Source: CAYFWF01 sp964346815
GTDB lineage: Bacteria > Acidobacteriota > Aminicenantia > Aminicenantales > Aminicenantaceae
Direction of reading: 5' to 3'
DNA: 64,000 bases
Assembly: GCA_964346815.1 (NCBI GenBank)
Contig: CAYFWF010000021.1
Location: 1-64,000, forward strand
The translations under genes and the position numbers were made by a program. Position 1 is the stretch's first letter. Every line of letters starts with the position of its first letter. The notes below the pieces were generated by a model, which worked only from the letters and a program-made list of their open reading frames with translations, was not told where the DNA came from and did no database searches. Positions 53,234 through 61,617 of the stretch are shown here, piece after piece.

Positions 53234-54256
53234 TTATTTGTTTCTGTTGAGGATGTAATCGGGAAACAGAGCCAAGGCATCTCGATAAACTGAGGGAGGC
53301 ATCTTTTGGATGAGAGTCTTGGAGTGAATCGAATATTCTTGGGCTTTCTTCTTGGAATAATCAAGGGCTCCATTGGATCTGACTATATTCAGGATCTGAT
53401 CGAGTGAAGTGGTGTCCAGTTCTTTTTCCTTCAACAAGTTTATGATCCGCTTGCGGTTTTTTTTGCCGTCATTGTTGAGAGTATAGATTAAGGGGAGAGT
53501 TATGCGGCCCTCCCGAAGGTCAGAGAGGATGGGTTTTCCCATCGTCTGTTCGTCTCCGGTATAGTCCAAAAGGTCATCAACAATTTGAAAGATCATCCCG
53601 AGATTTGTTCCGAATTCTGCAAGGATGTCTTCTTCTTCTTCAGAAGCCATGCCCAGAATACCGCCGATCCGGCAGGAGCCTGAAAAAAGCGAGGCTGTCT
53701 TTTTGTTGATGATATCCAAATAGTCATTTTCATTGATGTCTAAATTCCAGCTGACATAGTATTCGCTGAGCTCACCTTCGATCATTTTGGAGGATATATC
53801 GGTCAGGATTTGAACAATCTGTCTGTGCTTGCTTTCCAGGGAATGACCTATCGTTTTTATGTACAGATAGTCTCCCAGGAGAACTGTAATGTTGGGACCC
53901 CATTTGGAGTGGACCGATTCTCTTCCTCTTCGGGTCTTGGAGTTGTCGATGATGTCGTCATGCAAGAGACTGGCCGTATGAATGGTCTCCACAAGGCTCG
54001 ACATGATGATATGCTCTCTCCCTTTATAGCCCCTGAGTTTGGCACAGAGGATGAGAAGAGCAGGCCTTATTCTCTTGCCTGCGTTCTTAAAAAGGTAGGT
54101 GCTTATTTCTGATATGATCTTGTTGGGAGACAGGGTGAAAAGCTTCAACTTCTCTTCGACATCCCGTAAGTCTTTGCTGATATCTCGGTAGAGTTCTTGA
54201 ATGTGCGGGATCTTCTTTATCTGAGATTTGTCCAGTTGGCTGATGATGTCTCTCAT
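53234..54256 (-). CDS. trans-Polyprenyl diphosphate synthase
   Basis: The 340-residue enzyme elongates an isoprenoid chain by adding isopentenyl diphosphate. Both Asp-rich motifs are present, DDIID in LLHDDIIDNSKTRRG (FARM) and DDLLD in IFQIVDDLLDYTGD (SARM). Length and motif spacing fit long-chain (C35-C50) synthases that make the quinone tail. The ATG has AAGGAG in front. It is between the CYTH and TatD genes, all minus strand, likely co-transcribed. Confidence 0.9.
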   Translation of the reverse strand: MRDIISQLDKSQIKKIPHIQELYRDISKDLRDVEEKLKLFTLSPNKIISEISTYLFKNAGKRIRPALLILCAKLRGYKGREHIIMSSLVETIHTASLLHDDIIDNSKTRRGRESVHSKWGPNITVLLGDYLYIKTIGHSLESKHRQIVQILTDISSKMIEGELSEYYVSWNLDINENDYLDIINKKTASLFSGSCRIGGILGMASEEEEDILAEFGTNLGMIFQIVDDLLDYTGDEQTMGKPILSDLREGRITLPLIYTLNNDGKKNRKRIINLLKEKELDTTSLDQILNIVRSNGALDYSKKKAQEYSIHSKTLIQKMPPSVYRDALALFPDYILNRNK

Positions 54257-54297
54257 GGCTCCTTATCGGTTTCGGAACTATATTAACATCTCGGTTT

Positions 54298-55080
54298 CTA
54301 TAATTCAAACAGAAAAAGAGATGAAAAATTTCGAGATGTTATGGCGGAAATCTCTTCCAGTCTGGTTTGTTTTATGTCCGCCAGTGCTCGAGCGATTTCC
54401 TTCACATATAAAGGTTCGTTCCTCTTAATTTTCTCCCTGTGGGGAGCGGGGACAAGGTAGGGAGAGTCCGTTTCGATCAGGATCCTCTCCATAGGCAGTT
54501 TTCGCGCGACTTCTCTTAAGGGATCGGCATTGGGATAGGTCAAAATCCCTGAGAATGAGATCCAAAAATTATGATCCATCATTCGCTTAGCGAATGACCA
54601 GTCTTCAGTAAAACAGTGGAGAACACCCCCTCTTGTGTAATTGGTCTGCTGGATAGCCGCTGCGATCTCCTTTCCGGCATTCCGGCTGTGGACAACGACA
54701 GGGAGGTCCAGCTCTTGGGCCCAGTTCAATTGAGCAGTCAAGGCTTCTATCTGATCTTTTCTTGAGGAAAGATTGTAGTGAAAATCCAGCCCGATCTCTC
54801 CTACGGCATGTATCTTTTTTTTTCTTTTCAGTTCTTGGAGAGTCGCCGCGAAGTCAGGATTGAAATTCTTAGCGTTATGGGGATGGACACCCGCCGATGC
54901 GATGATATCTGGATAAGCGCCGATTAAATCCAGCGCAATTTTTAAGTTTCTTTCCTCGGTGAGTTCTGCCGGGCAGAGAAGAGCCCGGATTCCACCTTGG
55001 AATGTCCTTTCGATGACTCGGATGCGGTCGTCATTGAATTCTGCTGAGTTGATGTGGGCGTGGGAGTCGATCAAATGCAT
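54298..55080 (-). CDS. tatD: TatD-family metal-dependent DNase
   Basis: The 260-residue protein is a TatD/YcfH nuclease with the metal-binding HAH (IDSHAHI, His7 and His9), EIGLD near 100, HSRNAG near 135 and the C-terminal ETDSPYL near 205. These proteins cut DNA ends and act in quality control or repair. Length is normal. It is close to the polyprenyl synthase gene, with a gap of about 40 bases. Confidence 0.9.
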   Translation of the reverse strand: MHLIDSHAHINSAEFNDDRIRVIERTFQGGIRALLCPAELTEERNLKIALDLIGAYPDIIASAGVHPHNAKNFNPDFAATLQELKRKKKIHAVGEIGLDFHYNLSSRKDQIEALTAQLNWAQELDLPVVVHSRNAGKEIAAAIQQTNYTRGGVLHCFTEDWSFAKRMMDHNFWISFSGILTYPNADPLREVARKLPMERILIETDSPYLVPAPHREKIKRNEPLYVKEIARALADIKQTRLEEISAITSRNFSSLFLFEL

Positions 55081-55127
55081 CCTTTTGTCAGGATACTTCT
55101 TCTGCTTTTCAGGGATAACGGGCTTTC

Positions 55128-56900
55128 TTATTGCTCTAGAATTTTCTTTTTCAGATGGCGCAGGGGTAAGGCTCCAAAGCTAAGGAGCTCTTTGTAGAAT
55201 TCCCGTTGGCTAAAGGAATCACCTTTGAGCTTCTTGTATTCTTCCTCCATATCTAGAATTTCTTGCATGCCCCCATAGGCGTAGACCACATCGCCGGGAA
55301 GAAGCAGGATGCGGTTCCACTTTCTTTCAGCCTCGGCTTGGCTCTGGAAGCCAACCCTCATAAGGTAGTTTACAGCATCTTCTTTAGTCCAGTTGCCTTC
55401 GTGGATTTGGAATTCGGCGATAAAGTCTGTGGCAGCTCTGAGCTTGAGTTTGAGTTGATTGAAGCGGAGTTTGAGGTCGTAATTTTGGAAGCCCTCGAAG
55501 AGCAGCTTTTCTTCGAGCGGGATAGACCAGCCTTTTATAAGAGGCATGCTGGGATACAGCTTCGTGAGCAGCGAGGAATTCTGGTTTGCATAATAGAAAG
55601 GAACGAATGTTCCTGGATAGACTTTTCGGGCGGTGTAAAAGTAGAGCAAATAATTGTTGTATTCCTCGAGAAAGGACGTGGTTTGTTCTTCACCCCAATC
55701 TTCGGGAAGAGGGATTATGTGAGAGACATAATTCTCCGATGTTTCGTAAGCACCAGGAGCATCGAGGCTTGTCCAGGTTATTCCCCGAAATTCTGCAGGC
55801 ATGGGCTCGACATTCAAGTCTTTATCCGGCAGTTCGACGATTTGTTTTTCGTTCAGGAAGCTCTTTATTTCTCCGGCCATAGATCTGATTTTATCAATAA
55901 ATTCCTCTTTGGGAACATGTTCTTCCTTGATCTTGTTCATCACGCCCTGGATGATGATGCGGCGTGCCTCGTTCTCGCCCCTTTGGGCAGTGAGCTGCTG
56001 CATATTGACTTCAGGATACATCAATCGGTACAAGGGAAGGCAGACGATGGCCATTTCCACTTCGGTGATATTTTTAACGTCAGCCCGCGCTCTCTCCACC
56101 AGTTCTTGGATGGGAATGTCGTTTTGGAGCGTTAACCGCAGGAGCCTCACATGGGCTTCACCGAGACGGAAGTTCCCGGTCGACTTGGGGAGGAGCTCGC
56201 TGCTGAGATAGTTTTGGTAGTCTTCTAAGGCAGGGATGACCTTTCCGAGTTCGGAAAGGAGTTTGGTTCTCTGCTCTTCGGGGACCTGTGATGCCAGTGT
56301 CGGGAGTTCGGTTCGGTAGATTTCAAAGACAGCAGGGAATTGTTTTATAGCTGTCTCGGTTGAGATCTGGGTAGGGTTTTTCAAAATTTCTTTCGCTTGT
56401 TTGACAAGTTTGGGCAGCTCTTTCAGCCTTTCTGTAGCGTTTTTGGCCCTGGTATCGAGAGGTGCGAATTCGTTTTTAAGGAGAGGCCGCACACAGTTTA
56501 TGAATATCGTGTTATAAAAAAGCGGATCATATTCCCATGGAATGAGCTGCTCGAATTTCAACCGCTCTAAGTCGAGGGCATCCATGATCATTTCATGCTG
56601 GATCTGGAACTCCGGGCTCATCTTTGTCCTGTCCATTTTGGTTACCAGTTCCTGGTTAAATTCATCCAGTTCTTCCATGCGTTTCCCGACGTTTTTCTCG
56701 CTGAAGTCTCCGAGCTTATTGTCGTACTTATGAAAGCCTGCCACAGTGCCTGCTGTGGGATAGAATTTCCATAAGGCATCCAGGTATTCCTCTAGCGTCT
56801 CTTGCAGCTTTTTGTCTTCTTCGTTCTGTTGAGACCACACCATTCCCGTGTTGGACAGGATCAAGAAGAAGATGGAGGCAAAAATGACGATTTTCCTCAT
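55128..56900 (-). CDS. DUF885 protein with missing metal site (pseudoenzyme)
   Basis: This 590-residue exported protein has a signal peptide (about 1-24) and the DUF885 fold, a gluzincin-type, mostly helical metalloprotease family. In active members the zinc motif is HExxPGH, followed by an E in EGWA. Here the equivalent reads ARKVYPGT, so the His, Glu and second His are replaced (R, K, T), and the downstream EGW is KGWSIPLEE. The rest of the domain is intact and long, so it is probably a pseudopeptidase with a binding or scaffold role. GAGGAGGG precedes the ATG. Confidence 0.7.
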   Translation of the reverse strand: MRKIVIFASIFFLILSNTGMVWSQQNEEDKKLQETLEEYLDALWKFYPTAGTVAGFHKYDNKLGDFSEKNVGKRMEELDEFNQELVTKMDRTKMSPEFQIQHEMIMDALDLERLKFEQLIPWEYDPLFYNTIFINCVRPLLKNEFAPLDTRAKNATERLKELPKLVKQAKEILKNPTQISTETAIKQFPAVFEIYRTELPTLASQVPEEQRTKLLSELGKVIPALEDYQNYLSSELLPKSTGNFRLGEAHVRLLRLTLQNDIPIQELVERARADVKNITEVEMAIVCLPLYRLMYPEVNMQQLTAQRGENEARRIIIQGVMNKIKEEHVPKEEFIDKIRSMAGEIKSFLNEKQIVELPDKDLNVEPMPAEFRGITWTSLDAPGAYETSENYVSHIIPLPEDWGEEQTTSFLEEYNNYLLYFYTARKVYPGTFVPFYYANQNSSLLTKLYPSMPLIKGWSIPLEEKLLFEGFQNYDLKLRFNQLKLKLRAATDFIAEFQIHEGNWTKEDAVNYLMRVGFQSQAEAERKWNRILLLPGDVVYAYGGMQEILDMEEEYKKLKGDSFSQREFYKELLSFGALPLRHLKKKILEQ

Positions 56901-57023
56901 AGGACCCTCCTCTGAACGAGCTTTTTTGCACTCATATTAAATACTATTTAAGTAAAAATATAAGCAGTCATCCTACCACAAAATAATCTTTAAAAGCAAT
57001 AACTTGTCTCTCGATCCTCATGT

Positions 57024-58025
57024 TTACCATCGGATAACAGCAGAGGCCCAAGTGAATCCCGACCCAAAGGCTGTGAGCACGACCAGATCACCCGATTTGA
57101 TTCTTCCCTCTTTGACAGCTTCATCAAGGGCGATAGGAATGGATGCAGCGGTGGTATTTCCATAATGGTCGATGTTTCTGATGACCTTTTCAACTGGGAT
57201 CTTCAGATTTCTGGCTACCATAAGGCTGATCCTGTCATTGGCCTGATGGGGAATCAAATGGTCCACATCTTCGATTGTCAGTTTGTTGTGTTCGAGTGCT
57301 GCGCGAACAGCTTGAGGCATTTTTTCAACTGCATTTTTAAAGACATTTCGTCCATCCATACGGGGATAAAATTTCTTGCTGACAAACATTTCTTGAGAGA
57401 AAGTAGGATGATCGTAAGGCGATGGTTTTTCCATCCATAAATCGGAAACGTTCTTTCCGTCTGAAAAAAGGTGAGTGGAAAGAATCCCTCTTTCTCCTTG
57501 GGAATGGCCGGCTTCTACGATAGCAGCCGCTCCTCCATCTCCGAAGAGTACAGCCATATCTCTGCCTTCGTCTGAATAGTCCAGATTTGACGATTGTTTT
57601 TCTGCCGCGACCAGCAAGATTTTTTTGTACGTGCCGGCTTTTAGATACTGATCCGCCACAGACAGTCCGTAGATGAAACCGCTGCACTGGTTTCTGACAT
57701 CCAGCGCTCCGATTTGAGAAAGTCCCAGTTTTGCTTGCACAAGGACCCCAATTCCTGGAAAGTAGTGATCCGGGGAAAGAGTTGCAGCGATGATAAAGTC
57801 GATTTCGGATTTCTCGATTTGAGCTGCCTCGATCGCCTTCAGCGCAGCTTCATAAGCAAGATCGGAACTGCCGACTCCCGCTTCGGCGAAACGTCTTTCT
57901 ATGATCCCGGTTCGTTGACGGATCCACTCATCCGTTGTGTTCATTCTTTTTTCAAGATCGACATTAGAAACAATTTGAGGCGGGAGGAAACGTCCGGTTC
58001 CTGTTATGATCGATTGATTTCTCAT
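57024..58025 (-). CDS. fabH: 3-oxoacyl-ACP synthase III
   Basis: The 333-residue enzyme starts fatty acid synthesis by joining acetyl-CoA with malonyl-ACP. The active-site Cys114 is in NQCSGFIYGL, the His in LIPHQAND and the Asn in GNTTAAS, in the order and spacing of FabH. Length is normal. It lies alone: no acpP, fabD or plsX is adjacent, unlike the usual cluster. There is no clear ribosome binding site before the ATG. Confidence 0.92.
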   Translation of the reverse strand: MRNQSIITGTGRFLPPQIVSNVDLEKRMNTTDEWIRQRTGIIERRFAEAGVGSSDLAYEAALKAIEAAQIEKSEIDFIIAATLSPDHYFPGIGVLVQAKLGLSQIGALDVRNQCSGFIYGLSVADQYLKAGTYKKILLVAAEKQSSNLDYSDEGRDMAVLFGDGGAAAIVEAGHSQGERGILSTHLFSDGKNVSDLWMEKPSPYDHPTFSQEMFVSKKFYPRMDGRNVFKNAVEKMPQAVRAALEHNKLTIEDVDHLIPHQANDRISLMVARNLKIPVEKVIRNIDHYGNTTAASIPIALDEAVKEGRIKSGDLVVLTAFGSGFTWASAVIRW

Positions 58026-58207
58026 ATTGCGCGGTGCAAATTATAAGTGATGGCTGCTGAAAAATAAAGAAAATTCTACAAGGTGTCGGTCGTTATTGCC
58101 TGGCTTACATGACCGGCGGTGATACTATCACTGGAATACTCATGCTCAGCGGAACTGAGCAGGCCTTGACTCGAGGATTCATTGGAAGTAATATTTTGAT
58201 AAACGGA

Positions 58208-58699
58208 ATGTCAGGTGGTGCCGCTTTGAAAAAAATTGTTTTCAGCTTGGTCTTGCTGTCCTTTATTTATCTGTTAGCAGTGGCTCAGGAGCAGGAACCC
58301 TGCTTGAAAGTTGAGGCCTCTATACGTCCCCGATGGTTATCGAGAGGGCAGGAAGGAAAAGTCATTCTCAAGATTAAACTCGCCAAGGGAATAACCATCA
58401 ATCCCCAACCCTCCTTTGTTATCGAGTGCACTCCCTCCCAGGAACTGATATTTCCCAAGAATTTTTTTACCGCATCGGATCTGGAGATAGAAATAAAAGA
58501 AGAAGATAGCCAGGAATATTTGAACCTCGAAAATCCTATCGAGATTCCGTTCACCGTCAACTTAGAAGCTAAAAGAGGCCACCACACTTTCGAGGGAAAG
58601 CTGAAATATTTCGCCTTTTCGAAAGAGGAGGATTGGTGCCTCAAGAGTACAGAGAAATTTTCTGCTTCCTTTTACACCCGGAGCACGCGAATTAAATAA
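58208..58699 (+). CDS. Exported DsbD-N-like protein
   Basis: A signal peptide (LKKIVFSLVLLSFIYLLAVAQ) precedes a beta sandwich domain of about 130 residues resembling the N-terminal domain of thiol:disulfide interchange protein DsbD (GKVILKIKLAKGITINPQP near 50, and FAFSKEEDWCLKSTEKF at the end). DsbD itself has two Cys; here Cys residues are in CTPSQ and in DWCL, so a redox pair is possible. The start is ambiguous: ATG 58208, or TTG 58226 after AGGTGG. It may pass electrons or bind thiols in the periplasm. Confidence 0.55.
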   Translation: MSGGAALKKIVFSLVLLSFIYLLAVAQEQEPCLKVEASIRPRWLSRGQEGKVILKIKLAKGITINPQPSFVIECTPSQELIFPKNFFTASDLEIEIKEEDSQEYLNLENPIEIPFTVNLEAKRGHHTFEGKLKYFAFSKEEDWCLKSTEKFSASFYTRSTRIK

Positions 58700-58718
58700 G
58701 CTCAAGAAGGATAGCGCG

Positions 58719-59693
58719 TTACAGCCAGCCTTGGTCAACATACCAATCCAGACTTTTTTTAAGCCCCTCATGAAGAGAGAAAAGGGGTGAGAAAGCGAGA
58801 AGATCCTCTGCTTTCTTTGTGTCGGCGACCCAACCCTGCTGTTTCGTTTCTAATAGCCGCCTCCGGTCAAAAAGCGTCGTTTTTTTCCTTAACTTCGCTA
58901 TCCCCTCTGAAATAAAGGCCGCGGGATAGAGGAGGAAAAGAGGCAGTTTCACAGGGATCAGCTTTTTTTTGAGAATTTTTCCCGCTTCTTTTCCCAATTC
59001 GTCCCAGGAATAGGGCTGCGGATCGGCGATATTGAAGATTTCGCCGGACTCGAGTTCTTTTTGGAGGCAGAGATCAAAAGCATGGATGAGATCTTCGATA
59101 TAGCATAGGCTCAGCCAACGCTGATTGAACGCGAGGGAGGGGAGGATCCCTCTGTTTATGATTCTGAAATAAGAGAGGAAGTCTTTGTCTCGAGGACCGT
59201 ACACCGCTCCCACCCGGATGATGACGAGTGAAGAGAGGCTTTTGAATTTCGAGGCTTCATTCTCTCCGAGAAGCTTGCTCTCGCCGTAAGGATGTATGGG
59301 GTGAGGTTCATCATTTTCTTTGACAGGGATTTTATCCGCTGATGGACCTGATGCAGCGATGCTGCTGAGGTATATGATCTTTTCAGGTGAAAGTCTCTGC
59401 CTCTGGAGAGCTTGAAAAAGACTTGCCGTCCCATGCTGGTTTACTGTATAATAATCAGCCAATTTGTGAGCTTTCGTGATGCCCGCAACGTGGAAAATAT
59501 AGTCGATGCCAGAAGGAAGAGCAGGTAAATTAAAAAGGTCTCCTTTCAAGAGATGGACATCGAGACCGTTTAACCATTTAAGGTTCGAGGGGTCTCGGAC
59601 CAAGGCATATACCTCTGCACCTTTATTATCTAATAAATAATCGATGAGGTGGCTTCCGATGAAACCGGTTCCGCCTGTGACAAACGCTCTCAT
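58719..59693 (-). CDS. NAD-dependent epimerase/dehydratase (extended SDR)
   Basis: This 324-residue extended short-chain dehydrogenase starts at ATG 59693 with the NAD motif VTGGTGFIGSH. DLFNLPALP follows, then the catalytic YxxxK as YGESK near 145 and an upstream Ser in YLSSIAASG. It likely modifies a nucleotide sugar (epimerase or reductase). A start further upstream would lengthen it by about 83 residues, but those do not look like protein. It is divergent from the S55 peptidase gene. Confidence 0.85.
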   Translation of the reverse strand: MRAFVTGGTGFIGSHLIDYLLDNKGAEVYALVRDPSNLKWLNGLDVHLLKGDLFNLPALPSGIDYIFHVAGITKAHKLADYYTVNQHGTASLFQALQRQRLSPEKIIYLSSIAASGPSADKIPVKENDEPHPIHPYGESKLLGENEASKFKSLSSLVIIRVGAVYGPRDKDFLSYFRIINRGILPSLAFNQRWLSLCYIEDLIHAFDLCLQKELESGEIFNIADPQPYSWDELGKEAGKILKKKLIPVKLPLFLLYPAAFISEGIAKLRKKTTLFDRRRLLETKQQGWVADTKKAEDLLAFSPLFSLHEGLKKSLDWYVDQGWL

Positions 59694-59751
59694 TGGTAAG
59701 ATTGTATGAAAATAAAAAGAGAGGGTCAAACCTGAAAGAAATGGTCGTTCG

Positions 59752-61557
59752 ATGAACAGAAAAATCAATTCATATATTCTCACAGTACTGATCCTGTGCG
59801 GCTTTGCTTTTGCCGATGAATCCTCTGTCAGTATCCTTCCCCTTGACCAAATAAAACCGGGTATGAAGGGGACAGGCCGAACCGTATTTAAGGAGGACAG
59901 GATCGAGGAATTCGATGTGGAGATCCTTGGAATCCTGCACAATTTCCAGCCCAGACGAAATTTGATCCTGGCAAAGCTACAAAATGAAGTGCTGGACGGA
60001 GCAGGTGTGGTTGAAGGAATGAGTGGAAGCCCGGTTTATGTGGACGGAAAACTGATTGGAGCGGTGGCTTATTCTGTTGGAAATTTCGCCAAAGAGGCTA
60101 TCGCAGGAATTACGCCCATCAGCGAAATGCTTGCCATCACCACTGAGAAAAGCTCGACTGCTTCTTTCGCTCCCCGGATGGAGGTCATCAACCATTTGTC
60201 CCTGGATGAACTCTTTGAATTGAATAAAACATATTTTCAAGTTCCTTCGGCAGAGGCAGAAGGGCGGCTGGTCAAGCCCTTAAGTGTTCCTCTCGTTTTC
60301 AGCGGGTTTTCTGCCCGTGTGTTTGAGAAGGCCAAGGCCAATTTCTCCCAGTTAGGATTCACCCCTATCAGGTCGGGATCAGCAGGACAGATTCAACCGG
60401 AAATTTCCTCTTCGGACATGACTCTTCAGCCAGGAGCTCCTGTGGGCGTTCAGCTCATAAAGGGAGATATCGATGTGTCTTATCTGGGAACGGTAACTCA
60501 TGTGGATGGCAACAAAGTCCTGGCCTTCGGACACCCGGTGTTTAACCTTGGGCCAGTCGACCTCGCGATGACCAAGGCCAGAGTGATCACTGTTCTGCCA
60601 AGTCTGATGCTATCCTCATGGCTGGCTGTCTCTGACATTGTCGTGGGGAGGTTCGTGCAAGACAGAACTCCTGGTATTCTCGGAGAATTGGGCAAGATGC
60701 CTAAGTTCATCCCCATAAATTTTAAAATTCGAGAAGTGGCAACAGGAGAAAGAGAGTTTAAAATTCAGGTGGCGGATGACAAAATCCTGACGCCCTTCCT
60801 CGTCAATCTTGCAGCGGCCAGTGTTATCTCCTCAGAAGAACGGGGAATTGGAGATCTGACTCTTGATCTGAAGGGCATTATTTATCTGGAAAATGGCATG
60901 AATGTTCAACTCGAAGATCTTTTTTCCGGAAATTTCGATGTGGCATCGACCAATCTGTCCGGTCTTGTCACCGCAGTCGTTTACATGTTGACCAATAACG
61001 AATTCAGGGAATTGGGCATTCACAGAATCGACCTCAATATAACGGTTGCCGAAGAAGTGAGATTTGCTTATCTTGAGAAAGTCTGGCTGGAGAAGTATGA
61101 AGTCAATCCTGGCGAGCGGGTCCGGATGAAGGTCTATTACAGGAATTTTCGAGGAAACACCATAGAGGAAGAATTCCCGCTTCCCATTCCTAACCTGCCT
61201 TCGGGATCTGAATTCAGCCTGGTTGTGGGAGATGCCGTCTCCTTACAAAGTATTGAGCACCGACAGTATAGGACCACGTCTTTTGTTCCGCGAAACCTCT
61301 ATCAGCTGATCAGAATGCTGAACAGCCTGAGGAAACACAATTATATCTATTTCAAGATTATAGCAACCAAGCCTGGCCTTTTTCTCCAAGGGGAAGAGAT
61401 GCCGAATCTTCCGCCCACCATGAAGTCCATGTTTACCTCGCCGCGGGCGGCCTCATCTCCTCCCATCGAGATCACCCGGTCTACATTGGGTGAATACCGG
61501 CACGCCATCCCTTATGTTTTCAACGGCCTTGCCGTGATCCCGATCAAAATGAAATGA
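59752..61557 (+). CDS. SpoIVB peptidase S55 domain protein
   Basis: The 601-residue exported protein has a signal peptide (about 1-22) and an S55 (SpoIVB-type) peptidase domain with the nucleophile Ser in GMSGSPVYV near 88. The region LDQIKPGMKGTGRTVF near 30 is typical of this family and DIDVSYLGTVTHVDGNKVLAFGHP near 240 continues it. In Bacillus these cut a membrane protein in sporulation; in Gram-negatives the role is unknown. The C-terminal part is a beta-rich region of about 170 residues. It lies 60 bases from a large exported propeller protein. Confidence 0.85.
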   Translation: MNRKINSYILTVLILCGFAFADESSVSILPLDQIKPGMKGTGRTVFKEDRIEEFDVEILGILHNFQPRRNLILAKLQNEVLDGAGVVEGMSGSPVYVDGKLIGAVAYSVGNFAKEAIAGITPISEMLAITTEKSSTASFAPRMEVINHLSLDELFELNKTYFQVPSAEAEGRLVKPLSVPLVFSGFSARVFEKAKANFSQLGFTPIRSGSAGQIQPEISSSDMTLQPGAPVGVQLIKGDIDVSYLGTVTHVDGNKVLAFGHPVFNLGPVDLAMTKARVITVLPSLMLSSWLAVSDIVVGRFVQDRTPGILGELGKMPKFIPINFKIREVATGEREFKIQVADDKILTPFLVNLAAASVISSEERGIGDLTLDLKGIIYLENGMNVQLEDLFSGNFDVASTNLSGLVTAVVYMLTNNEFRELGIHRIDLNITVAEEVRFAYLEKVWLEKYEVNPGERVRMKVYYRNFRGNTIEEEFPLPIPNLPSGSEFSLVVGDAVSLQSIEHRQYRTTSFVPRNLYQLIRMLNSLRKHNYIYFKIIATKPGLFLQGEEMPNLPPTMKSMFTSPRAASSPPIEITRSTLGEYRHAIPYVFNGLAVIPIKMK

Positions 61558-61617
61558 GGCGTGTTTTCTGTTGTGGGATTCTGAAAATGGAATTCAGAAG
61601 ATCAGGAGATTGATGGA

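Noticed and set aside
55263..56135. Long open frame (about 290 codons) on the plus strand inside the DUF885 gene
   Set aside because: It is antisense to a clear exported protein with its own ribosome binding site; the frame has no family signature and no ribosome binding site.
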